Positions 55,253-64,000 of a stretch of 64,000 bases of DNA are shown piece after piece (position 1 is the first letter of the stretch; each line of letters begins with the position of its first letter). The stretch is taken from positions 1 through 64,000 of the forward strand of contig NZ_RQIS01000021.1 in the NCBI RefSeq assembly GCF_003837865.1, given 5' to 3'. The notes under the pieces are model-generated. The model was not told where the DNA came from, did not search any database, and saw nothing but the letters and a program-made list of their open reading frames with translations. A program made the position numbers and the translations under genes. This stretch comes from Paraburkholderia dinghuensis. GTDB taxonomy: Bacteria > Pseudomonadota > Gammaproteobacteria > Burkholderiales > Burkholderiaceae.

Positions 55253-58200
55253 TCAGACGATGCCCTTGATTGTGGGCAACGCGCCGCGCGCGGATTGCGC
55301 AATACGGCTGATTTCCCTGGCCATGCCTGCTGCCTGGCTTGCTTGTGAGAGCGCGGCGCTGGCGCCTGTTGGCAGCACCCTGGTGAGCTCCTTTTGGGCG
55401 AGTTCCGTAGCCTGACCTTGTGCCATCGATGCGAGTCCGCCCGTCCCCTGCGAGGCCATGCTCGCGAGACTCGCGAGTTGCGATGCTCCACCTGCTGCCG
55501 TTTTCATTGCATTCATTGAGCTGGTTGCCGCGCTGCCCATCGTGCCTGCTGCAGCCGCTACCCCAGCCGTGGCCGCTGCGCCCGATGCACCACCAGCCCC
55601 CGGCAGAAACGAACCCATCTGCGAAACGGCTACGGCATCGCCTGACGCACCCAGTGGCTCGGGCGGCCACTGGGTGCTCTTGAAGTAGTTGGCCGGCTGC
55701 GAGGGATCGCGAGGATCGGTGCCGAATTGCACTTGCGCCGCGCCTGGCGGCAAACCGCAGACGGTCATGCGGCCGTTGGCATCGAGCGCGCCTTGTCGTA
55801 GAAGTCCGCCGTTGGCGTCCAGCACTGAAAACTGGCCGCCTTTGACGGGCTCGCCATTCGCGTATTGATGGAGCAACTCGAGCTGTCCCGGCTGATCGGG
55901 ACGTGCCGCTGGCAGTGGATAGCCCTGACTCGTCGGGCCACCGAAGCTATGCTGCGCACCTTTGACGTCGACCATGCCCGGCGCGTGAATCTCGATGTTG
56001 CCACCAGCAATGCGGATGTATGCGCCGCCGCTCGTCAGCAGGATTTCCTGATCGGCCGCCGCCTCAATTTTTTCGGTTGCGGAGAGCAACCTTAATGTTT
56101 TCTGCGCAGTGAGTTCCACATTGTCGGACTGCGCTTTGATCTCAACTTTCCCTTTGGCAGCGAACAGCTTCATGCCCGCGTTTTGAACGAAGAGACTGAT
56201 TTTTTCGCCAACGCTTGCCAGCAGCGATTTGCCGGTGGCAATGTGCGTGTTCTGGCCACTCACGAGATTCACCTGCTCGTTTGCCGCGACGTGAGCCGAG
56301 TTTTGCGTCGACATCGCGATGCCTGCCGGCGTCGCGAACAGCATGATCGGCTCCTTGAAGCCGTTGGCATGACCCGTGCCGCCACCGGCGGTGTTACCTC
56401 CGTTGCCTGTGGTACCCGCCACGTTGTCTTGCGTTGCGTCGGTAAACGACTTCAGCGATCCGTAGCCATCTTTCAGACTTTCAGCCTCGTGAGCTTCGCT
56501 CGCCTGCGAGAGCGCTTCGATCACGCTCTCCGAATTGACCAGCTGGTTGCTGGCCTCGCGCACATCGAGCGGCTGGCGCGCTGCGCCGGTCGCCGGGTGC
56601 GTCGATACATACAGCCCCTTGGCGGCACGGACTGCGCCATAGGCATCCGACTTCAGATCGAAGCCACTCCCGAGATAGGCACCGCGCGAATTGCCCGATT
56701 GCGCGATCAGATAGCCAAGATGCAATTGGGAGTTTGCGCTCGTGCTGTAGAGCTGCATGCGATTCTGGCCCGTGGCATCGTCCATCACCATCTGGTTGTA
56801 ACCGCGGCCCTGATATTCCTTGGACTTGTAGCCCGAGAGAATCCCGTTCGAATGCCAGTCGGGAGTCCTGGCGCCGTTGTAGACGCGGCCAGTGACGACT
56901 GGCCTGTCGCAGTCGCCGTCGAGGAACGACACAATGACCTCTTCGCCGATACGCGGCACATGCACACCGCCATGACCACCACCGGCATGCGATTGCGCGA
57001 CACGCATCCAGCACGAGGCGTTTTCATCGCCGGGGTTCAGCCGGTCCCAGTGCATCCGCGCCTTGATGCGGTTCAACGGGTCCGTGAAGACCTCCTCGTT
57101 CGCGGGGCCCGCCACGGTCGCCGTCTGCAGGTGTATTTCCGGCTTCTCATGCTCGAGCGGACTGCGGAACGGGATGGCCTTGCGCTGCGCCTCGACGGTG
57201 ACCATGAAGAAGCCTTCGCTGCCGTCGGGTGACCTGACGAGCATTGCTGGCTCGTTGGCGTGCTGCGCACGCGCCCCGGCGATCGTCTGGTGAAGGCTAT
57301 GCGGGAAGTCCGTCGTACCGCCCGAGACCGGCAGGTTATTCTCGATCACCCACTGAACGCCGATGACGGCAAACTGGCGATCCTGCTGGCTGCCGGTGTC
57401 GTGCTCCGGGTGGTCCTGCAGTTCGAACCAGCGGCCGGCGTCGACCCGGCGCACCGCGCCCACACCGTGGAAGCGCTTCGCCCGGGATTCCCACTCCTCC
57501 ATTCTCACTGTCGAGAGATGATTTCCGCGGTCCTGCCTGCGGTAGGTGTAGGCACCCGTATATTCGTACACTTCGGCCTGCTGCGGCAGGTCGCCCTGGG
57601 TGGCCAGCGTCGGGATCGTCGTCCCCTTTGGATTGGCGGGGACGGACGGGGCCTTGTAGTCAAACGTGCGGGTCGTGAGAGAGGTACTTTGCAGCGTGCG
57701 TGTGCCGCTCCATTGCACGAAGGCATCGGTTTCGCTGTTAGTGCCCGAGCGGTAGAAAGCTACCGTCTGCGGCGACAGGGGTTGCAGACTGCCGATGTCG
57801 TCGGTCACCACCAGGGTATGCGATTTACCATCGGCGGCCTGTTCGAAATAGCTGAACAGGCCCTCTGTTTCCATCAGCCGGCAACAGAAATTCCAGTCGT
57901 CCTCGTATTGAACGCAGAATGAGCGTTGCGGCAATGGACTTCGCAAGTCAAACCGGAATACCCGCTGCGCCTGGGGATGCATATTGAATACATCCGTGAG
58001 GATTTCATCGACGGTTTTATCCTGCCAGATGCGCGCATCTTTTCTGAAACGCAGAAAGTGCATCCAGGAGACAAAACCAATCTGATAGCTGGTAATGGCG
58101 CCGTCGGAACCTAAGCGACGGGCAGTATGGACATAACCGTGATGCGGGGCGTACGACAGACCGGATTGCTGCACCCACAGCGTGACGGGCTGGGCGATCA

Positions 58201-58393
58201 GCTTCTTGAGTTCAATATTTTCGCTGGCTGAAACCGCATCCAGCGTGAATTCGTAATCGCGGCCAAGGCGCGAACGACCCACCAGCCTTTGCGGCAAAAG
58301 GACGTCACTGCCCAGTGGCGTGTCCAGTTTAAGCAGCCGGTCACTCTGTAGCAGTCCGCCTTTAATCGCCGCGATAATGTCCTGAGCGCTCAT
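55253..58393 (-). CDS. vgrG: VgrG type VI secretion spike protein with extended C-terminus
   Basis: A 1046-residue VgrG. The N-terminal gp27-like part starts LLQSDRLLKLDTPLGSDVLL; the gp5 OB region includes RIKARMHWDRLNPGDENASC; and the DUF2345 beta-prism has EKISLFVQNAGMKLFAAKGK. After that comes a transthyretin-like segment (GQFSVLDANGGLLRQGALDA) and a tail of over 100 residues rich in Ala, Gly, Ser and Met. Such extensions recruit specific effectors. The ATG at 58393 has GAGG upstream; an ATG 75 bases earlier is less likely. The rhs gene lies 212 bp downstream. Confidence 0.92.
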   Translation of the reverse strand: MSAQDIIAAIKGGLLQSDRLLKLDTPLGSDVLLPQRLVGRSRLGRDYEFTLDAVSASENIELKKLIAQPVTLWVQQSGLSYAPHHGYVHTARRLGSDGAITSYQIGFVSWMHFLRFRKDARIWQDKTVDEILTDVFNMHPQAQRVFRFDLRSPLPQRSFCVQYEDDWNFCCRLMETEGLFSYFEQAADGKSHTLVVTDDIGSLQPLSPQTVAFYRSGTNSETDAFVQWSGTRTLQSTSLTTRTFDYKAPSVPANPKGTTIPTLATQGDLPQQAEVYEYTGAYTYRRQDRGNHLSTVRMEEWESRAKRFHGVGAVRRVDAGRWFELQDHPEHDTGSQQDRQFAVIGVQWVIENNLPVSGGTTDFPHSLHQTIAGARAQHANEPAMLVRSPDGSEGFFMVTVEAQRKAIPFRSPLEHEKPEIHLQTATVAGPANEEVFTDPLNRIKARMHWDRLNPGDENASCWMRVAQSHAGGGHGGVHVPRIGEEVIVSFLDGDCDRPVVTGRVYNGARTPDWHSNGILSGYKSKEYQGRGYNQMVMDDATGQNRMQLYSTSANSQLHLGYLIAQSGNSRGAYLGSGFDLKSDAYGAVRAAKGLYVSTHPATGAARQPLDVREASNQLVNSESVIEALSQASEAHEAESLKDGYGSLKSFTDATQDNVAGTTGNGGNTAGGGTGHANGFKEPIMLFATPAGIAMSTQNSAHVAANEQVNLVSGQNTHIATGKSLLASVGEKISLFVQNAGMKLFAAKGKVEIKAQSDNVELTAQKTLRLLSATEKIEAAADQEILLTSGGAYIRIAGGNIEIHAPGMVDVKGAQHSFGGPTSQGYPLPAARPDQPGQLELLHQYANGEPVKGGQFSVLDANGGLLRQGALDANGRMTVCGLPPGAAQVQFGTDPRDPSQPANYFKSTQWPPEPLGASGDAVAVSQMGSFLPGAGGASGAAATAGVAAAAGTMGSAATSSMNAMKTAAGGASQLASLASMASQGTGGLASMAQGQATELAQKELTRVLPTGASAALSQASQAAGMAREISRIAQSARGALPTIKGIV

Positions 58394-58906
58394 GCTGCCT
58401 CGTATATAAGCAATTCGCGCCCCCGCGCTAATCGCGCGATAGTACAAACGATTGCAGATTTTTCGCAATCCTAAATTCGCAATTAATTGTTAAATCGGAA
58501 TTTATTTCACCGCGAATTAATTCGTTTCGGATATCGGTAAAATTATCTGCGGATTCTGCGGGGCGTTAGGCGCTTCGATTCAGACCGGGTATCCTGGTGG
58601 GATGACGTCCAAACGCAAGCCGTGCCCGACGGACGTATCAGATGGAGAATGGCACTTCGCCGCTGGCGGAGCTGACGTCTGAACGTCTTGGCGAAGGAGG
58701 AGCCGCGAGCCTCTTCCTGGCCGACTACCGCCCAACGTAGTCGGCCGTAGCCGATCGTGAACCGCCGTTCGGACGCGAGTCACTGCGACGGCCGCTTCTA
58801 CAATGCAACCGTCGCTCAGCCTGTCGAGTTGATCGATGAACAATCGATCTCGCCATCTTCCGGACAGCCGCCCTATGCAGTGCATCGTGCCGCGCAATTG
58901 TGCAGG
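58394..58906. other. Region with transposase remnant upstream of vgrG
   Basis: About 510 bp. The AT-rich 58440-58560 part probably holds the vgrG promoter. A transposase stub follows at 58602-58682. The rest, up to the hydrolase stop at 58907, shows nothing assignable. Confidence 0.45.
58602..58682 (+). pseudogene. N-terminal stub of an IS5-type transposase
   Basis: An ATG followed by KRKPCPTDVSDGEWHFAA resembles the start (RKPYPTDVSDEEW...) of IS5-group transposases, then a stop after 26 codons. No terminal repeats or further transposase domains are visible, so only a scar remains. Confidence 0.5.
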
Positions 58907-59881
58907 TCACCCGTCGAGTTCGTTCAGGAAGGAGAGTAGCAACCGGTTCACTTCCCGGGCACGCTCGCGCTGCAGCCAGTGGCCCGCGCCTTCGAGCACG
59001 TGGGCACCGCGCAACTCCGGCAGCACTTGCGGCAACGCAGCGATGCGCTGCTGCATGCCGGGAAGCCTGAATACATCGTCGCGCGAGCCACCAATGAAGA
59101 GCGATGGCTGACGAATCGGGCAACCATACCAGGGGGCGAGCAATTCGGCGTTCCTGCGGATCGCGCGGTACCAGTTCAACCCACCGCGGAAACCGGTGCG
59201 TCGGAACTCCCCGACGACATAATCGAGGTCGTCCTGAAGAAGCCAATCCGGCAATACGTCGGGCTCGACGGTGTTGTCGAGGAGGCCGGCGCCCGGCGCG
59301 AGGATGCCTGCGACCGTGCGGCCCGGGCCGTCGCCCGACATGCTGAACGTGACGCGGCGCAGGGTCGCGGCGACATCGGCCTCGAGCTCCTCTTCCGCCA
59401 CACCCTCTTGCTGGAAGTACTGCATGTAGAACGTCGTCACGCCCTGGTGCTCGAGTGCCGTCAGCAAATCGGTCTTCGCGGGCGGGACATAGGGTACGCT
59501 CAGGCCGACGACGGCACGGAAAACATCGGGCCGTAGCAGCGCACTGTGCCAGGCTGCGGGCGCTCCCCAGTCGTGGCCCACGATCACCGCCGAACCGGCA
59601 CCGAGCACTCTGACCAGGTCCACCATGTCGCCTGCGTGGTGCAGCATCGTGTACTGTGCAGGGTCGGCCGGCGCGTCTGTACCGCCGTAGCCGCGCATGT
59701 CCGGTGCCGCGGCGCGGTAGCCCGCGTCGGCGATTGCAGCCATCTGCGCGCGCCACGATACCCACAACTCCGGAAATCCGTGGCAAAACAGCACGAGCGG
59801 CCCGGTGCCCTGCAGCGCGACACGCATGCGGATGGCGCCGACCTGTAGCGTTTCGAGTTGTACCTCGCAGGGGGCGCTCAC
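58907..59881 (-). CDS. Alpha/beta hydrolase, epoxide hydrolase-like
   Basis: A 324-residue hydrolase. The oxyanion motif HGFPELWVSW is at about residues 34-43, the nucleophile Asp104 in GHDWGAPAAWHS and the catalytic His in EGAGHWLQRE, the epoxide-hydrolase set. The lid contains Tyr-rich sequence (TTFYMQYFQQEG, LNWYRAIRRN). The GTG start at 59881 overlaps the stop of the oxidoreductase gene by 4 bases and has GGAGG upstream, so the two are translated together. It may open an epoxide or lactone made by the partner. Confidence 0.85.
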   Translation of the reverse strand: MSAPCEVQLETLQVGAIRMRVALQGTGPLVLFCHGFPELWVSWRAQMAAIADAGYRAAAPDMRGYGGTDAPADPAQYTMLHHAGDMVDLVRVLGAGSAVIVGHDWGAPAAWHSALLRPDVFRAVVGLSVPYVPPAKTDLLTALEHQGVTTFYMQYFQQEGVAEEELEADVAATLRRVTFSMSGDGPGRTVAGILAPGAGLLDNTVEPDVLPDWLLQDDLDYVVGEFRRTGFRGGLNWYRAIRRNAELLAPWYGCPIRQPSLFIGGSRDDVFRLPGMQQRIAALPQVLPELRGAHVLEGAGHWLQRERAREVNRLLLSFLNELDG

Positions 59882-61290
59882 GCTACCTCCGCTGCTGCCA
59901 GCAATTGCGGAATGCGCTGCGCCGCGTCCGTCGCTTTGGTCCCGACGGCCTTGATAAGGTCTAGCACGGCAGCGTCCACCTCCACGCCTTTGAGAACCAC
60001 AACCTGCCCGTTGAGGCGGCACTGCCTGAGCCAGGCGCTCAGGTCGGGGTTCTGCTGCCAGCGCGCTGCATTGGCGAGAGTCGGCAGCCACATACGCAGG
60101 TAATCGATCGGCAGTTCGGGCACGGGTACGGGCATGCACATCGCGTTTTGTTCCTGCAGATTCTCCAGGTGCGCTTCGACCCAGGCGATCACGCTGCCCG
60201 AAAAGACCGGCTGGCACCAGCGGACCATCAGGAGGTTGATGGCTTCATCCTGGAACACCGGCACCTCCGGCGGCGGCTGGATCGCGCAGGCCGTGCAGTC
60301 GATGTACAGCGTGTCGGGATCGGCGGCGAGTTCACCCTTCTCCAGCACGATGCGCGACGGCTCGATCGCGCGCACGCGGCCTAGCCGCACGATCTCGCCG
60401 ACCTTGCGCAATTGGGCCATCTCACCGCGCGAAACGAGTGCGCAGCGGTAGGTCGTGGGTTCGATGGCAGCGTCGATCCGCATTAGCGCGCCGCCCGCTT
60501 CGAGTCGCCGGAACAGGTCGGGGACGTCGCGCGCGTCGCGGATCGCATCGAATTGCACCACGTTGTTCTCGAAATAGTGCCGCCAGCCGGTCGGGCCGGG
60601 CTGCATGTTGGCACGGTCCATCACCCAGGCGTCGCGCGGCATGATCCAGCGGATGTGCTCGTGCGGGACACCGTTCTCGATCAGCCAGATGCACGCATCC
60701 ATACCGGTCTTGCCGGAGCCGACAACGGTATAGCGCGCGTAAGGCCGCATAACCTTCGGCAGCTCGTTGCAGGGGATGCATCGCACACCCGCGGCCACGC
60801 TGTATTTTGGCGGGTGAGTGGACGGAACCTCGGTTTTCGCATGCGTGGCATTCACCCATTTGCGCCGCGCGCGCACCTCGTGCTCGGCGCCGGTCAGCAG
60901 CGAGCGGAAGCGGTGCGTGCGGCCGTCGCTCGCGAAGTGATCGCATTTCGGGAACCACTGCACGCGGCCAGAGGGAATGAAGCGCTGTTTCATCACCTGT
61001 TCGAAATGCGTGAGCACCTCCGCTCCCGAGGAAAGACCAAGCATGCCTTCGTTAAAGCCCGTCGTTTCATGCGACCAGTCACTCAGTTCGCGCGATGCCA
61101 CGCCATACCAGGCGGACGGCTGGTGCAGCCGCACGTAAGGATAGGTGTCGTTCCAATGGCCACCGGGACGGTGGTGGCGATCCACCATCACGACTCGTGC
61201 ATCTGGCGACTCGCTGAGCAACGTGTCGACGAATGCCATGGCAGTGGCACCCGTTCCTGTCACGAAGTAGTCGGACTCAATCAATGCCAT
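59878..61290 (-). CDS. NAD(P)/FAD-binding oxidoreductase (flavin monooxygenase-like)
   Basis: A 470-residue protein. The N-terminal Rossmann-type motif is VTGTGATAMAFVDTLLSES; a second nucleotide-binding motif is TVVGSGKTGMDACIWLIENG near the centre. RPGGHWNDTYPYVRLHQPS resembles the FAD-contact region of flavin-containing monooxygenases. GGAGGGTGAC precedes the ATG. It is coupled to an epoxide-hydrolase-like gene, which hints at oxygenation followed by hydrolysis of an unknown substrate. Confidence 0.82.
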   Translation of the reverse strand: MALIESDYFVTGTGATAMAFVDTLLSESPDARVVMVDRHHRPGGHWNDTYPYVRLHQPSAWYGVASRELSDWSHETTGFNEGMLGLSSGAEVLTHFEQVMKQRFIPSGRVQWFPKCDHFASDGRTHRFRSLLTGAEHEVRARRKWVNATHAKTEVPSTHPPKYSVAAGVRCIPCNELPKVMRPYARYTVVGSGKTGMDACIWLIENGVPHEHIRWIMPRDAWVMDRANMQPGPTGWRHYFENNVVQFDAIRDARDVPDLFRRLEAGGALMRIDAAIEPTTYRCALVSRGEMAQLRKVGEIVRLGRVRAIEPSRIVLEKGELAADPDTLYIDCTACAIQPPPEVPVFQDEAINLLMVRWCQPVFSGSVIAWVEAHLENLQEQNAMCMPVPVPELPIDYLRMWLPTLANAARWQQNPDLSAWLRQCRLNGQVVVLKGVEVDAAVLDLIKAVGTKATDAAQRIPQLLAAAEVA

Positions 61291-62450
61291 GTCACCCTCC
61301 TTAATGGGAGACTTCGAAGCCGTGTCGTAACGATTCCGGTGCGTTACACGGCCGCTGCATTTCTACGGTTTCGGGTTACGCGCTTGCGCTTCGCGTCATT
61401 CTGAAGCGGTTTTCAGTGTCAGAGGCTTCCCGCCGGTTGTCTTCCGACTTGGTCGAGGATGTGGAGCACACTCGGCGTCCGGCGTAGCGGATTGCAAATA
61501 GTGGATTTCCGGCTTTTCGACTGGTTAACGAGAGCGCTCGAATCTTTCAAAATCGCTCGACTCATGCTCAAAACAGAATTCCGGCACAGCCTTCATCAAG
61601 GTTACCTAACCATGTCGGATCTCATGAGGATCCGCCCGATTGTGCGCAGCGCTTTTCGTAAATGGAAAGTTCTTTGAGATGCTATAACGCCTTCTGCAAT
61701 CGCCGCAGCGATGCCGCTTTGCTCCGATAAATAACTCTCAGGACGCGGTCACGATTCGTCGGTCCGTATGAGGTTATGACGCCTGGTAGCGGAACGCGAC
61801 GGCGACTTACCCGGATTAGCGTACTTCTTTCTTCATCGCAGCACCGCTCAGCCTGCACACAGTCGCTATGCGCAAGACCTTTTTACCTCGGAGCTGCGCG
61901 AGGCAAAGGCGTGGCTACGGCGCTGATATCTACAAAGGCTGGAAAACGGCGGTCGCGCGCTTCGACTACAACTTTTTCCAACGGGACTATGCCCGCATCG
62001 CAATTCCGCAATTCCGCAATTCGGAGCTACATCGTGTCTGTACGCTGGCGCTCACACTTTTGAAGTGCTGGCGGTCAGTCGATGGTCAGGGGCAGGACCC
62101 CTGGCTCTTTACTCCACGTCTCCACATCCGGAGACTCCTCACCGTTTATTGGCGTCCGTGAGTTGACGAACGTCCCTTGTCTTAGGCAGAAGCGACGTTT
62201 GAATATCCGTCCTGGAGCACGGCCGAATGGCCGGAGATGGCCGACGCGCTCCCATTGTCCGGCGCTAGCGTTGTAGGGAGTTGCACCTTCTTGTACGAGG
62301 CTGCCCAGCACAGAGCTCGATCGCGGCAACTCACCGGCGAGTGACACCAGGTCGCGACATTCGTCACCGAATCAGCGGACAGAGGAAAGCACAGGAAGCC
62401 GTTCAGCAACGTTCCTTATCGAAAGGCTGCCCGGCATCACACCAAAAAAA
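61291..62450. other. Long region without a supported gene
   Basis: About 1.2 kb between the oxidoreductase start and the acnB terminator. Several short frames show hints of old coding sequence (for example ARGKGVATALI near 61900 and a minus frame over 62075-62347), but no complete domain, start signal or mobile-element end is visible. It probably contains the promoter of the oxidoreductase-hydrolase pair near 61320-61450 and decayed DNA further right. Confidence 0.4.
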
Positions 62451-62483
62451 ATGGCGCCGCAGGCATTCAGCCTGAGGCGCCAT
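62443..62483 (-). terminator. Intrinsic terminator of acnB
   Basis: ATGGCGCC (62451-62458) pairs with GGCGCCAT (62476-62483), and an inner stem AGGC/GCCT closes on a 5-base loop. The minus-strand RNA then runs into eight T (complement of the A tract at 62443-62450). It lies 55 bp past the acnB stop. Confidence 0.88.
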
Positions 62484-62537
62484 TGCGCATCGTGTGCCGC
62501 TACGACGCAAACAACACGCCGTAGCCAAACATCACGC

Positions 62538-64000
62538 TTACATCACGACGGTATCCGCCACTTCCTTGAAGTCTTCGATCTGGTCGAAGTTCATGTACTG
62601 GTAGATCTTGTCGCTGCTGGCGTTGAGCACGCCGATGTCGGCCATGTACTCGGCCTTGGTCGGGATCTTGCCCAGACGCGAGCAGATTGCCGCCAGTTCC
62701 GCCGAGCCGAGATACACGTTCGTGTTCTTGCCGAGGCGGTTCGGGAAGTTGCGAGTCGAGGTCGACATGACCGTCGCGCCTTCACGCACCTGCGCCTGGT
62801 TGCCCATGCACAGCGAGCAGCCCGGCATTTCGGTGCGGGCACCGGCCGTGCCGAAGACGCCGTAGTGGCCTTCTTCGGTCAGCTGCTTCTGGTCCATCTT
62901 GGTCGGCGGGGCGACCCACAGCTTGACCGGAATGTCGCGCTTGCCTTCCAGCAGTTTCGATGCGGCACGGAAGTGACCGATGTTGGTCATGCACGAGCCG
63001 ATGAACACTTCGTCGATCTTGGCGCCAGCGACATCAGACAGCGTCTTCACGTCGTCCGGATCGTTCGGGCAAGCGACGATCGGCTCGTGAATGTCGGCGA
63101 GGTCGATCTCGATGACGGCCGCGTACTCGGCGTCGGCATCCGGCGACAGCAGTTGCGGGTCGGCCAGCCACTGCTCCATCGCCTTGATGCGGCGCTGCAG
63201 GCTGCGCGGGTCCTGATAGCCCTGGGCGATCATCCACTTCAGCAGCGTGATGTTGCTGTTGAGGTATTCGATGATCGGTGCCTTGTTCAGGTGGACCGTG
63301 CAACCAGCGGCCGAACGCTCGGCGGACGCATCCGACAATTCGAACGCTTGCTCGACCTTCAGATCGGGCAGGCCTTCGATTTCGAGAATGCGGCCCGAGA
63401 AGATGTTCTTCTTGCCTTGCTTGGCGACCGTCAGCGTACCTTGCTTGATCGCGTAGAGCGGGATCGCGTTGACGAGATCGCGCAGCGTCACGCCCGGCTG
63501 CATCTTGCCCTTGAAGCGGACCAGCACCGATTCCGGCATGTCGAGCGGCATCGTGCCGGTAGCGGCCGCGAACGCGACCAGGCCCGAACCCGCCGGGAAG
63601 CTGATGCCGATCGGGAAGCGCGTATGCGAGTCGCCGCCGGTGCCGACGGTGTCGGGCAGCAGCATGCGGTTCAGCCACGAGTGGATCACGCCGTCGCCCG
63701 GACGCAGCGCGATACCGCCACGCGTGCTGATGAAGTTCGGCAGGGTCTGGTGCGTCTTCACGTCCACGGGCTTCGGATAAGCGGCGGTGTGGCAGAACGA
63801 CTGCATGACGAGGTCAGCCGAGAAGCCGAGGCACGCCAGGTCCTTGAGTTCGTCGCGGGTCATCGGGCCCGTGGTGTCCTGCGAGCCGACCGAGGTCATC
63901 TTCGGTTCGCAGTACGTGCCCGGACGGATACCCTGGCCTTCCGGCAGACCGCAGGCGCGGCCGACCATCTTCTGGGCCAGCGAGAAGCCCTTGCCGCTGT
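62538..64000 (-). CDS. acnB: Aconitate hydratase B / 2-methylisocitrate dehydratase (3' part)
   Basis: The last 487 codons of acnB; the start lies beyond the right edge (full proteins are about 860 aa). Visible are the HTRFPIGISFPAGSGLVAFA active-site region, FIGSCMTNIGHFRAA with one Fe-S ligand Cys and MPGCSLCMGNQAQV with the other two. ATVMSTSTRNFPNRLG and the ending NFDQIEDFKEVADTVV are also typical. The enzyme interconverts citrate and isocitrate, and in many bacteria 2-methyl-cis-aconitate in the methylcitrate cycle. It has its own terminator. Confidence 0.95.
   Translation of the reverse strand, partial: SGKGFSLAQKMVGRACGLPEGQGIRPGTYCEPKMTSVGSQDTTGPMTRDELKDLACLGFSADLVMQSFCHTAAYPKPVDVKTHQTLPNFISTRGGIALRPGDGVIHSWLNRMLLPDTVGTGGDSHTRFPIGISFPAGSGLVAFAAATGTMPLDMPESVLVRFKGKMQPGVTLRDLVNAIPLYAIKQGTLTVAKQGKKNIFSGRILEIEGLPDLKVEQAFELSDASAERSAAGCTVHLNKAPIIEYLNSNITLLKWMIAQGYQDPRSLQRRIKAMEQWLADPQLLSPDADAEYAAVIEIDLADIHEPIVACPNDPDDVKTLSDVAGAKIDEVFIGSCMTNIGHFRAASKLLEGKRDIPVKLWVAPPTKMDQKQLTEEGHYGVFGTAGARTEMPGCSLCMGNQAQVREGATVMSTSTRNFPNRLGKNTNVYLGSAELAAICSRLGKIPTKAEYMADIGVLNASSDKIYQYMNFDQIEDFKEVADTVVM

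Noticed and set aside
55047..55670. A minus-strand frame between vgrG and rhs, considered as a T6SS adaptor
   Set aside because: It overlaps the vgrG 3' end by about 400 bp in another frame and shows no DUF4123, DUF2169 or DUF1795 features.
61776..62063. Possible acetyltransferase remnant (ARGKGVATALI)
   Set aside because: Only one short GNAT-like string, with no flanking fold elements; it may be chance.

Overview
The window reads as the replication and partition region, plus about 58 kb of flanking DNA, of a secondary chromosome or chromid of a beta-proteobacterium of the Burkholderia / Paraburkholderia / Caballeronia group. Grounds for this are the high third-position GC, the Burkholderia-type porin, monomeric isocitrate dehydrogenase and AcnB, the hopanoid genes, and a plasmid-type parB-parA-repA origin beside housekeeping genes. 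All assignments come from reading the sequence; no database search was run.

Layout. 1-700: 5' end of ilvA (minus strand) behind a leader-peptide attenuator. 686-6283: parB, parA, four perfect parS-like palindromes, a Rep_3 initiator gene with an upstream inverted repeat, and a roughly 1.2 kb origin with about 21 iterons (CCCATANNNNGNNACC), a perfect DnaA box and an AT-rich stretch. 6.3-10.1 kb: two divergent VOC proteins, a LysR regulator and a Na+/H+ antiporter. 10.7-21.5 kb: an aromatic-acid locus with 4-oxalomesaconate hydratase (LigJ type), CHA aldolase (LigK/GalC type), a cytosolic ModA-like protein, a secreted tannase-family lipoprotein, a porin, an MFS transporter and a LysR regulator with two HTH domains. 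Decayed DNA lies between some of these. 21.6-29.4 kb: an Aer-like chemoreceptor, a small secreted protein, and an ABC sugar importer with L-fuconate dehydratase. 29.8-32.1 kb: hopanoid genes hpnL and hpnI. 33.1-39.7 kb: cupin, icd, DUF3079 protein, SRPBCC protein, an EamA transporter with a His-rich tail, a LysE exporter and a small acidic protein. 39.9-42.3 kb: gallate dioxygenase divergent from a LysR regulator. 42.3-48.3 kb: free-Met-sulfoxide reductase, tartrate dehydrogenase, YceH, OsmC and a chemoreceptor. 48.5-58.4 kb: a type VI secretion effector island (vgrG, rhs, immunity gene, displaced rhs tip with its own immunity gene, rhs core fragment, two symE pieces). 58.6-64 kb: a transposase stub, a coupled oxidoreductase/hydrolase pair and the 3' part of acnB.

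How the genes fit together. Tannase could release gallate outside the cytoplasm; the porin and MFS protein could admit it; gallate dioxygenase opens the ring to 4-oxalomesaconate; the hydratase and aldolase yield pyruvate and oxaloacetate. The only step without a recognised enzyme is the oxalomesaconate tautomerase, and the ModA-like third gene of the hydratase-aldolase operon is a candidate by position only. The rhs island shows a current toxin tip with its immunity gene, followed by an older displaced tip-immunity pair. Each is bounded by a fragment of a symE-like gene, a record of toxin-tip exchange.
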